Assembly: GCA_947379865.1 (NCBI GenBank) | Contig: CANCOY010000147.1 | Coordinates: forward strand, 1 to 7,812 | Reading direction: 5' to 3' | DNA from: Acetobacteraceae bacterium | GTDB taxonomy: Bacteria > Pseudomonadota > Alphaproteobacteria > Zavarziniales > Zavarziniaceae | Length of the DNA stretch: 7,812 bases | In this document: one piece after another, positions 1 to 6,203 of the stretch | Numbering within the stretch: the stretch's first letter is position 1 | Layout: each line of letters begins with the position of its first letter | Notes under the pieces: generated by a model | What the model was told of the DNA's origin: nothing | What the model saw: the letters and a program-made list of their open reading frames with translations, nothing else | The model's database searches: none | Program-made: the position numbers and the translations under genes

Positions 1-2657
1 GCGGGATCACCGTCAAGGGCAAGCTCACCAACACCGGCACCATCGGGCAGGAAGTCTACCTGGCGAGCGGCGCAACGCTGAACAATACGGGCACGGTTCG
101 GAACACCGGGGACAATGCCGTCAGCAACAGCAACAGTGGCGGCCCGTCAAATGTTGTCAATTCAGGATTGATCGAGAGCAACGGCAACCGTGGTGTTGCG
201 CTTTTCGGTGGCGGCAGTGTTACCAACAGCGGCACCATTATTGGTACAGAAGGTGTGACTGGCGTTAATAGGAACCTGAACGTTACCAATCAGAAGGCCA
301 TCAACGGCGGAACGATTGGTGTGCTGTTCTATGAGGTGGGCGGCGCCATCGATAATCGCGCAAATGCCACCATTTCCGGCGACAAGGCCGTATATGCCTT
401 TGGCAGAAACGCAGCGCTCAATGTATCGATTGGGAATGCCGGTACCATCAGCGGGTCCGACAGCGCCGGTGGTTTTGGCGTCTATGCACAATCCAGCCTG
501 ACCCTCAGCAACACAGGCCTTATCAGCGGTGATGTGGGCGTGAAGGCAACAGGCCGCACGGCAACAATCACCAATTCTGGTTTGATCAGGGGGACGGCCA
601 CGGATGGCAAGGCCATCGTGTTCGATAATGTCACAGACGATGTGCGCCTCACGCTGAAGGATGGCGGTAACTTTGTCGGTACGGTGGAGATCACTGGCAC
701 CACGCCCACCAACTCCCTCCTCGAGCTTGAGGGCGCGGGCACCATGGATCTCTGGAGGTTTAGCGGCTTCAAGAACCTCAGCCTGAAACAGGGGGGCAGC
801 TGGAACCTCGTCAGCAGCAGGAATGCGGCAAGTTTCGGCACCTTTACCAACAACGGCACCCTCACACTCGGCGCCAGTAATCGTGTTCCGGACACCCTTC
901 GCCTGACCGGCAATTTTGTGCAGAGCAACACCGGCCTGCTGCGCGTGGGCCTCAAGGCCGATGGCACCAATGGCCGGCTTGATGTGACGGGCGCCGCCCA
1001 GCTTGGCGGCGGCGTGCACTTCTTTGGAGCTGTTGATACCGAGACGCTTAACACCCCCGGCAACCGCGTGTTCCTCACCGCCACCAGTGGCCTGACGGGC
1101 ACCTTCACCAATGTCACCAACGACCTCGCCTATCTGAACACGGAGGTTGCCTACACGGGTAACGAGGCCTCGGTGAACCTCAGCGTCAGGAACCAGCCGA
1201 CGATTGACAATCCCGGCAGCGTGAACAATCCGGGTTCCGTCAACAATCCGGGTTCCGTAGACAATCCGGGTTCCGTGAACAATCCGGGTTCCGTGAACAA
1301 TCCGGGTTCCGTAGACAATCCGGGCTCTGTCAACAATCCGGGTTCCGTCAACAATCCGGGTTCCGTCAACAATCCGGGCTCTGTGAACAATCCGGGTTCC
1401 GTCAACAATCCTGGCTCCGTCAACAATGGTGTCAACATCTACACCATCAATTATGCCAGTGCTGCCAAGACGCCGGCGCAGAGGGCGCTGGGTGAGGCGC
1501 TCAGCAATCTGCAGGCGGGCGGCCCACTGGCAAGCTTCCTGTCGACCCTGGCTGGTCAGACCACGACGGGGGCGCAGGAGACGTTGAAGCAGGTCTCGGG
1601 CGGTGGCACGGCGCAGGCCAGCCTCAGCACGGTTACGCGTGACCTGGGGCGGTCCCTGTCCAACGCGCCCATCAGGGCTCTGCGTGGCGGTGCGCTGAGG
1701 CAGATAAGAACCTCGGAGGACCCCTCGCTCACCCGGGTGCAGTTTGCCGACAACAGCCTCTATGCAGATGCGGGCACGGCCAGCGACGCCAGCTTTGCGC
1801 CAGAGCGGCTGGGCGGGCTTGGCGCCTGGGTGACGGGCTTTGGCTCGTTCGGCAGCATTGGCGGGGCTGATGGGGAGGGGGGCGCCAGCTTCACCTCCGG
1901 CGGTGGCGCCGTGGGCCTCGACAAGGCGATCACGCCAGAACTCACCCTCGGCGCCTCGCTGGGCTTTGCCCGGGCCGACAGTAACCAGGACGAGGCGGCG
2001 ACGGAGGCAAGCGTGGACAGCACCGCGCTCTCGCTCTATGGCGGTTGGCGGTCGAACGCCGTCTATGTTTCGGGCACCATGGGCTATGCCTATAGTTCCA
2101 TCGAAACCACCCGTATCCTCAGCCTGCCGACGGATCCCGTCACCGGGGGCGAGGCACGGGGCAAGACCCATGGCAACCAGCTGCTGGCGGAAGTTGAGAC
2201 CGGCATGGACATTGCCCAGGGCGCCTACACGCTGACCCCCTTTGTCGGCCTGCAGGCCTCCAAACTGTGGCAGTCGGCCTATACCGAGGATGGGGCCGGT
2301 ACGCTGAACATGGCCATGGGTGCCACCAGCACACCGTCGGTGCGCACGGTGCTGGGCGGGCAGGTGCAGCGTGAGCTGGCGCTGGGCGAGAAGTCCACGG
2401 TGGACGTAACCCTGCGGCTGGGCTGGGCGCATGAACTGCGCTCCAGCGCCACGGGCGTGGACCTGGCCTTTGCCGCCGCGCCCGCCGCCTCGTTCCGCGT
2501 AGACGGTGTGGCACCACAAAAGGACTCGGCCCTTGTGGGCCTTGGCTTTGGCATGGACCTGTCGCAGGTCATCACCGGCTTCGTCCGCTACGACGGCGAC
2601 CTCGGCAAGAAGGACCAGACCAACACCGTCAGCGCAGGCCTGCGCTACAGCTGGTAA
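1..2657 (+). CDS. Autotransporter (type Va secretion) outer-membrane protein, 5'-truncated by the window edge
   Basis: The reading frame is open from nt 3 to the TAA at 2655-2657 (884 residues visible), so the signal peptide and true start lie to the left. Nt 3-600 encode short repeated turns of the type N-S/T-G-x-I-x-G (VTNSGTI, LSNTGLISG, ITNSGLIRG), typical of a right-handed beta-helix passenger. Nt 600-1200 resemble the passenger stem or autochaperone part. Nt 1206-1421 are a tandem NPGSV(N/D) linker. Nt 1450-1690 are Ala/Leu/Gln-rich and probably helical, like the segment that threads the pore. From about 1812 the protein matches an autotransporter barrel: about 281 residues, alternating amphipathic strands, and a C-terminal LRYSW with a terminal aromatic residue as recognised by the BAM complex. 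The passenger would be displayed on the cell surface. An adhesin role is only a family-based guess; no protease or lipase motif is seen. GC content falls in the passenger and rises in the barrel. Confidence 0.93.
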   Translation, partial: GITVKGKLTNTGTIGQEVYLASGATLNNTGTVRNTGDNAVSNSNSGGPSNVVNSGLIESNGNRGVALFGGGSVTNSGTIIGTEGVTGVNRNLNVTNQKAINGGTIGVLFYEVGGAIDNRANATISGDKAVYAFGRNAALNVSIGNAGTISGSDSAGGFGVYAQSSLTLSNTGLISGDVGVKATGRTATITNSGLIRGTATDGKAIVFDNVTDDVRLTLKDGGNFVGTVEITGTTPTNSLLELEGAGTMDLWRFSGFKNLSLKQGGSWNLVSSRNAASFGTFTNNGTLTLGASNRVPDTLRLTGNFVQSNTGLLRVGLKADGTNGRLDVTGAAQLGGGVHFFGAVDTETLNTPGNRVFLTATSGLTGTFTNVTNDLAYLNTEVAYTGNEASVNLSVRNQPTIDNPGSVNNPGSVNNPGSVDNPGSVNNPGSVNNPGSVDNPGSVNNPGSVNNPGSVNNPGSVNNPGSVNNPGSVNNGVNIYTINYASAAKTPAQRALGEALSNLQAGGPLASFLSTLAGQTTTGAQETLKQVSGGGTAQASLSTVTRDLGRSLSNAPIRALRGGALRQIRTSEDPSLTRVQFADNSLYADAGTASDASFAPERLGGLGAWVTGFGSFGSIGGADGEGGASFTSGGGAVGLDKAITPELTLGASLGFARADSNQDEAATEASVDSTALSLYGGWRSNAVYVSGTMGYAYSSIETTRILSLPTDPVTGGEARGKTHGNQLLAEVETGMDIAQGAYTLTPFVGLQASKLWQSAYTEDGAGTLNMAMGATSTPSVRTVLGGQVQRELALGEKSTVDVTLRLGWAHELRSSATGVDLAFAAAPAASFRVDGVAPQKDSALVGLGFGMDLSQVITGFVRYDGDLGKKDQTNTVSAGLRYSW
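1206..1421 (+). repeat. 12 tandem 18-bp units encoding (N/D)NPGSV, with 54-bp higher-order period
   Basis: Twelve in-frame copies of an 18-bp unit (most common form aacaatccgggttccgtc) run without interruption and decay into AAC AAT GGT GTC at 1422. The first codon is GAC (Asp) in units 1, 4 and 7 and AAC elsewhere; units 3 and 6 both end in GTA; units 7 and 10 both carry GGC TCT. The array is therefore best described as four 54-bp blocks of three units. The encoded stretch is Pro/Gly/Ser/Asn-rich with no hydrophobic core, which suggests an extended spacer between the surface passenger and the helix/barrel. Tandem repeats of whole codons can change copy number by slippage or unequal crossing over without breaking the frame. 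Confidence 0.95.
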
Positions 2658-2684
2658 CTCCCCCCTCGGATCAGCCCCCCCACA

Positions 2685-2716
2685 GATCAGTGACGGCTCA
2701 CCCGCCGTCGCTGATC
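2685..2716. terminator. Hairpin between convergent autotransporter and mocR genes
   Basis: GATCAGTGACGGC (2685-2697) pairs with GCCGTCGCTGATC (2704-2716) across a 6-nt loop. In the + strand RNA all 13 pairs form, one of them a U-G wobble; in the - strand RNA that position is an A-C mismatch. The hairpin begins 27 nt after the autotransporter stop codon, and its loop contains the stop codon of the opposing mocR gene. Neither side has a U-tract, so this is not a textbook intrinsic terminator. It may instead protect a 3' end or assist Rho-dependent ending. Confidence 0.45.
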
Positions 2717-4167
2717 AGGGCGGCGATGCGGGCAATGCCGGGCTCGATCCGGCTCGCCTGGATCGAGGAGAAACCCAGGCGGAACATGTTGGCCGGCGCC
2801 GGGCTCGCCAGATAGTGGATGGCGCCCGGCTCCAGGATCACGCCCTCGGCGCGGGCACGCAGGGCGAGTGCACCCGCATCAAGGCCCTTGGGCCCCTCGA
2901 TCCAGAAACTGGTGCCGCCAAAGCTGGGCGGCCGGCTCGATTTCGGCAGGTGGCGGGCGATGGCCTGGTCCATGGCGCGCCAGCGCTCGGCATAGGCCGT
3001 CTGCAGGCGGCGGATCAGCACTTCCACATGGCCGCCCCCCAGGAACAGGGCCGTGGTGCGCTGGTTGTTGGTGGGGGGGTGGCGCAGCATCAGGCGGCGC
3101 AGCTTGCGCGCCTCGGCAATCAGCGGCGCCGGCGCCACCAGAAAACCGATGCGCACGCCCGGCGCCAGGATCTTGGACAGCGAGCCCACATAAAGCACCC
3201 GCCCGTCGCGGTCGAGGGACTTCAGGGCCGGCGTCGGCTCGCGGCCATAATTGGTCTCGCTCTCGTAATCGTCCTCGATGATCAGCACATCGCGCGCCCG
3301 CGCCTCGGCCAGCAGGGCCTGGCGCCGCGCCATGGGCATGGTCACCGTGGTGGGGGACTGGTGGCTGGGGGTGGTGAAGATCAGGTCAAGGCCCTTCAGC
3401 CGCTCGTCCACCACCAGGCCGTCGGCATCCACCGGCAGGGCGCGCAGGCGGCGGGTGCGCAGGGCAAAGATGTTGCGGGCATCCACATAGCCCGGCTCCT
3501 CCAGCCCCACCGTGGTGCGCGGCCCCACCAGCAATTGGGCCAGCAGCCACAGGGCATGCTGGGCACCCACCGTGATCAGGATTTCGTCCGCCCGGGCCGT
3601 CACCCCCCGGCGCGGCAGCAGGCGGGTGCGAATTTCCTCGATCAGCAGGGGGTCGTCGGCCGCCAGACTGTCGGCGGACCATTCGTCCACCGCCAGGCGC
3701 GCCAGGGCATCGCGGCTGCAGGCCCGCCAGGCGGCCAGCGGGAACAGCTGCGGGTCAACCTGGCCATAGATGAAGGGGAAGGGGGCACGTCGCCAGTCCG
3801 CCGGTTTTTCGATGGTCCGCTGGGTGATGGCGCGCGGGCCAATGCGGCTGTCCCAGTCCACCGGGGCATCGCTTTCGCCGGGCGGCGGGGCGGGGGGCTG
3901 GGGCGGCTTGCGCACCGTGACATCGGCCGCCACGAAATAGCCGCTGCGCTCCCGCGCCTTGAGGAACCCATCATCCACCAGCCCCTGATAGGCAATAAGC
4001 ACCGTGTTGCGCGCCACATTCAGCCGCCGTGCCATGGCGCGGGTGGAGGGCAGGGCGCGGCCCGCCACCAGGTCGCCCTGCTCGATCGCCTGCAACAGCC
4101 TGCGGCGGACGCGGGCCTGCAGGGTGCCGGGCTCGGCCGGGTCGAGGGGGAAGAGCAGGTCGCGCAT
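2698..4167 (-). CDS. MocR/GabR-family transcriptional regulator with aminotransferase-like domain
   Basis: The 489-residue protein is a normal full length for the MocR subfamily of GntR regulators. Residues 12-82 form the winged helix-turn-helix, with the recognition region around LPSTRAMARRLNVARNTV. A Pro-rich linker (about 88-98) leads to a fold-type I aminotransferase-like domain (about 130-489). Visible PLP-site landmarks are TPSHQSPT (266-273), EDDYESE (298-304), the Schiff-base lysine K332 in SLSKILAPGVRIGF, and R463 in MFRLGF, which should bind the substrate carboxylate. Members of this family use PLP or an external aldimine as effector rather than to catalyse turnover. The start is supported by GGAGGA at 4171-4176 (complement), 4 nt upstream of the ATG. 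It diverges from a transaminase gene, as gabR and tauR do in other bacteria, so that gene is the likely target. Which subfamily it belongs to (TauR-, GabR- or PdxR-like) cannot be settled here. Confidence 0.95.
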   Translation of the reverse strand: MRDLLFPLDPAEPGTLQARVRRRLLQAIEQGDLVAGRALPSTRAMARRLNVARNTVLIAYQGLVDDGFLKARERSGYFVAADVTVRKPPQPPAPPPGESDAPVDWDSRIGPRAITQRTIEKPADWRRAPFPFIYGQVDPQLFPLAAWRACSRDALARLAVDEWSADSLAADDPLLIEEIRTRLLPRRGVTARADEILITVGAQHALWLLAQLLVGPRTTVGLEEPGYVDARNIFALRTRRLRALPVDADGLVVDERLKGLDLIFTTPSHQSPTTVTMPMARRQALLAEARARDVLIIEDDYESETNYGREPTPALKSLDRDGRVLYVGSLSKILAPGVRIGFLVAPAPLIAEARKLRRLMLRHPPTNNQRTTALFLGGGHVEVLIRRLQTAYAERWRAMDQAIARHLPKSSRPPSFGGTSFWIEGPKGLDAGALALRARAEGVILEPGAIHYLASPAPANMFRLGFSSIQASRIEPGIARIAALISDGG

Positions 4168-4187
4168 GCTTCCTCCGTTGCGTGAAT

Positions 4188-4223
4188 AATTGGACCAATC
4201 ATAGATGTGCGACTGGTCCTATT
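4188..4223. promoter_or_regulatory. Probable MocR operator: 13-bp imperfect inverted repeat in the divergent promoter region
   Basis: AATTGGACCAATC (4188-4200) and GACTGGTCCTATT (4211-4223) are inverted copies matching at 11 of 13 positions, separated by 10 bp. The centres are 23 bp apart, about two helical turns, so both arms face the same side of the DNA. The left arm contains ATTGG-A-CCAAT, itself a palindrome. GGACCA/TGGTCC cores resemble boxes I recall for TauR/PdxR-like MocR regulators (from memory, not checked). The left arm lies close to the mocR start, where binding could autorepress. The right arm lies just upstream of the candidate transaminase promoter, where binding could activate. 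The protein that binds is inferred from gene order. Confidence 0.65.
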
Positions 4224-4249
4224 GCGATGGCTGGCGGCGAGCGTAACCT
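4222..4249 (+). promoter_or_regulatory. Weak candidate promoter for the transaminase gene
   Basis: TTGCGA (4222-4227) and TAACCT (4244-4249) are spaced 16 bp apart and sit directly downstream of the inverted repeat. The match to the sigma70 consensus is poor (4/6 and 3/6), as expected of a promoter that needs an activator bound upstream. The position, about 40 bp before the ATG at 4291, is reasonable. Confidence 0.25.
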
Positions 4250-4290
4250 GTGGGCTGCAGTGTCGCAATTCCGTATCAGGAAACCGCCCC

Positions 4291-5598
4291 ATGTCGCGCC
4301 CCAACACCCTTGAACATCATTGGATGCCCTTTACTGCCAACCGCGATTTCAAGAAGTCGCCGCGCATGATCGTGCGGGGGGAGGGCATGTATTACTGGAA
4401 TGATCGGGGCGACAAGCTGGTGGACGGCGTCGCCGGGCTCTTTACCTGCGCTGCAGGCCATGGCCGCCGCGAGATTGCCGAGGCGGTGGGCCGCCAGATG
4501 ATGGAACTCGACTATTGCGCGCCCTTTCAGTTCGGCCAGCCCAAGTCGTTTGAACTCGCCTCGCGCGTCGCGGCCCTGACGCCGGAAAATCTCGACCGCG
4601 TGTTCTTCACCTGCTCGGGCTCCGAGGCGGTGGAGACGGCGATGAAGGTGGCGCTCGCCTATCATCGCGCCCGTGGCCAGGGCCAGCGCACCCGCTTTGT
4701 CGGCCGCGAGCGGGCCTATCACGGCGTTAACTTTGGTGGCATTTCCATCGGCGGCATGGTGCGCAACCGTGACAGCTTTGGTGTGGGCCTGCCGGGCATT
4801 GCCCATCTGCGCCACACCCATCTGCCCCAGAACCGGCTGGTGCCGGGCCAGGGCGATTTCGGCGCCGATCTGGCGGACGACCTGCAGCGCCTGGTGGATC
4901 TGCACGGTGCCGATACCATCGCCGCCTGCTTTGTTGAGCCGATTGCCGGCTCAACCGGCATCCTGGTGCCGCCCAAGGGCTATCTGGAACGCCTGCGCGC
5001 CATCTGCGACAAGCACGGCATCCTGCTGGTGTTCGACGAGGTGATCACGGGCTTTGGCCGCACCGGGTCGGCCTTTGGCGCCCAGACCTTCGGGGTTACA
5101 CCCGATATGATGACCATGGCCAAGGCCATCACCAATGGCAATATCCCCATGGGGGCGCTGGCCTGCCGTGACGAGATCTACGAGACCCTGACAGAGGCCT
5201 CGCCGGAAGGGGCGATCGAGCTCTTCCACGGCTATACCTATTCGGCCCATCCGGTGGCTTGCGCCGCCGGCCTTGCAACCCTCGACATCTATCGCGACGA
5301 GGATCTGTTCGCACGCGGCAAGGCCAAGTCGCCCGGCTTCCTCGAGCGGGTGTTCTCGCTCAAGGACCTGCCCCAGGTGGTGGATATCCGGGGCTTTGGC
5401 CTGCTGGCGGGCATCGATCTGGCCCCGTCGGAGCGACCGGGCAAGCGCGGCTATGCCGTGCTGAACGCCGCCTTCCAGGAGGGGCTGGTGCTGCGTGTCA
5501 CCATGGACACCATCATCCTCTCACCCGCCCTGATCGCCGAGGACGAGCATTTCGACCGCATCGTCGAGGTGCTGCGCAAGGTTATTGCCGCTTCCTGA
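4291..5598 (+). CDS. Beta-alanine (omega-amino acid):pyruvate transaminase, class III PLP aminotransferase
   Basis: The 435-residue product closely resembles omega-amino acid:pyruvate transaminases (EC 2.6.1.18). It opens with HWMPFTANRDFKKSP, nearly the same as the opening I recall for the Pseudomonas putida enzyme, and shares GYTYSAHPVACAAGLA. Class III landmarks are CSGSEAVETA for the PLP phosphate, ERAYHGVN with the ring-stacking Tyr, FDEVITGFGRTG with D249 contacting the pyridine nitrogen, and Schiff-base K278 in MTMAKAITNG. R402 in LRVTMDT probably holds the substrate carboxylate. The reaction would move an amino group from beta-alanine or a related omega-amino acid to pyruvate, giving alanine and a semialdehyde, in the cytoplasm. 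ATG 4291 is preferred because AGGA lies 9 nt upstream and the family starts here; an in-frame ATG at 4207 would put the operator inside the gene. The semialdehyde dehydrogenase gene often found next to it is absent. Substrate preference (beta-alanine, taurine, other amines) is not proven. Confidence 0.92.
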   Translation: MSRPNTLEHHWMPFTANRDFKKSPRMIVRGEGMYYWNDRGDKLVDGVAGLFTCAAGHGRREIAEAVGRQMMELDYCAPFQFGQPKSFELASRVAALTPENLDRVFFTCSGSEAVETAMKVALAYHRARGQGQRTRFVGRERAYHGVNFGGISIGGMVRNRDSFGVGLPGIAHLRHTHLPQNRLVPGQGDFGADLADDLQRLVDLHGADTIAACFVEPIAGSTGILVPPKGYLERLRAICDKHGILLVFDEVITGFGRTGSAFGAQTFGVTPDMMTMAKAITNGNIPMGALACRDEIYETLTEASPEGAIELFHGYTYSAHPVACAAGLATLDIYRDEDLFARGKAKSPGFLERVFSLKDLPQVVDIRGFGLLAGIDLAPSERPGKRGYAVLNAAFQEGLVLRVTMDTIILSPALIAEDEHFDRIVEVLRKVIAAS

Positions 5599-5661
5599 GA
5601 CAAGCGCGCCATTCGGACATGCCCTGCGGGGCGTGCCCGAATGGCGGCTGCGCGCTTTGTC
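5599..5661 (+). terminator. Long hairpin directly after the transaminase stop codon
   Basis: The inner stem (5609-5624 with 5629-5644) has 16 positions with one A-C mismatch and one G-U pair, closed by a TGCG loop. The outer stem pairs GACAAGCGCG (5599-5608) with 5651-5661, with a 1-nt bulge at T5656 and a 6-nt bulge at 5645-5650. It starts on the base after the TGA. The following bases are only moderately T-rich (TTGTCTTG), so it is either an imperfect intrinsic terminator or an RNA-stabilising 3' structure. It suggests the transaminase is transcribed alone. Confidence 0.6.
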
Positions 5662-5692
5662 TTGACCGGATCGGCAAAATCCATCGCATAAT
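5662..5692 (+). promoter_or_regulatory. Candidate sigma70-type promoter for the CBS-domain gene
   Basis: TTGACC (5662-5667) and CATAAT (5687-5692) each match consensus at 5 of 6 positions, but the 19-bp spacing is longer than the ideal 17. It lies just beyond the transaminase terminator hairpin and gives a leader of about 65 nt before the ATG at 5766. CCATC/GATGG (5681-5685/5693-5697) form a small inverted repeat over the -10 element. Confidence 0.4.
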
Positions 5693-5765
5693 GATGGTGT
5701 GCCGGACGTCCCGCAGTTTTCAGGTCCGCTTTTCGCGCGTCGCCCCGGCACGGGGAGGACTGCAC

Positions 5766-6197
5766 ATGACCGTGAACGCAATCCTGAAAGCAAAGGGCGA
5801 CGATGTCTTCGTGCTGGGGCCTGACGAAAGTGTCGAGGCCGCGGCCGCTTTGCTGACAACCCGCCGCATCGGCGCCCTGCTGGTGATGGGGCCAGAGGGC
5901 CAGATCCTCGGCATCCTTTCGGAACGCGACATTGTGCGCGGCATCGCCGAACAGGGCGCGGCGGTTCTGGCGCGGCCGGTGCGCGTCCTGATGACCGGCG
6001 AGGTGCTGCGCTGTGCCCGGGGCGATACGGTGGCCGATATCATGACCCTGATGACGACCCGGCGGATCCGCCATTTGCCTGTGGTCGAAGAAGGCCGCCT
6101 GGTGGGCCTTGTCTCCATTGGCGACGTGGTGAAAACCCATGTTGCCGAAAAGGAGATGGAGGCAGAGACGCTGCGCCGCTACATCACGGCCGGATAG
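5766..6197 (+). CDS. Small two-CBS-domain (Bateman module) protein
   Basis: The 143-residue protein consists almost wholly of two CBS domains. The first spans about residues 12-68 (SVEAAAALLTTRRIGALLV, then GILSERDIVR). The second spans about 79-125 (DTVADIMTLMTTRRIRHLPV, then GLVSIGDVVK). A charged helix follows (EKEMEAETLRRYI). The GxxSxxD pattern in each domain supplies the ribose-contacting Asp (D55, D120) usual for adenosine-nucleotide binding. This matches the length and layout of a common alphaproteobacterial stand-alone CBS family whose role is not settled; ligands such as AMP, ATP or NADH are plausible but not shown. The start is firm: GGGGAGGA (5752-5759) is 6 nt before the ATG. The open frame extends further left to about 5259, but that part overlaps the transaminase in another frame and is not coding. 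The gene appears monocistronic, with a patatin gene converging 6 bp after its stop. Confidence 0.93.
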   Translation: MTVNAILKAKGDDVFVLGPDESVEAAAALLTTRRIGALLVMGPEGQILGILSERDIVRGIAEQGAAVLARPVRVLMTGEVLRCARGDTVADIMTLMTTRRIRHLPVVEEGRLVGLVSIGDVVKTHVAEKEMEAETLRRYITAG

Positions 6198-6203
6198 CCG
6201 CTC

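Noticed and set aside
1206..1421. CRISPR-like array
   Set aside because: The 18-bp units are directly adjacent with no unique spacers and stay in frame inside a coding sequence.
162..2519. Long open frame of 785 residues on the minus strand, antisense to the autotransporter, with its own GTRIVDGTRIVH-type repeat
   Set aside because: It mirrors the coding strand: the 18-bp repeat is stop-free and gives periodic peptides in other frames too. The plus-strand product has clear family features, while the antisense product has none.
2506..4185. Open frame of 559 residues on the plus strand opposite mocR
   Set aside because: It overlaps the end of the autotransporter barrel and the whole of a well-recognised MocR gene; it results from high GC and lack of stops in the complementary frame.
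4207..4290. Upstream in-frame ATG giving the transaminase 28 more residues
   Set aside because: The extension has no family match, would include part of the operator and the candidate promoter, and has no ribosome-binding site.
5259..5765. N-terminal extension of the CBS-domain frame
   Set aside because: It overlaps the transaminase 3' end in another frame, crosses the terminator hairpin and promoter, and is Arg/Pro/Gly-rich. The ATG at 5766 has a strong Shine-Dalgarno and starts the conserved domain.
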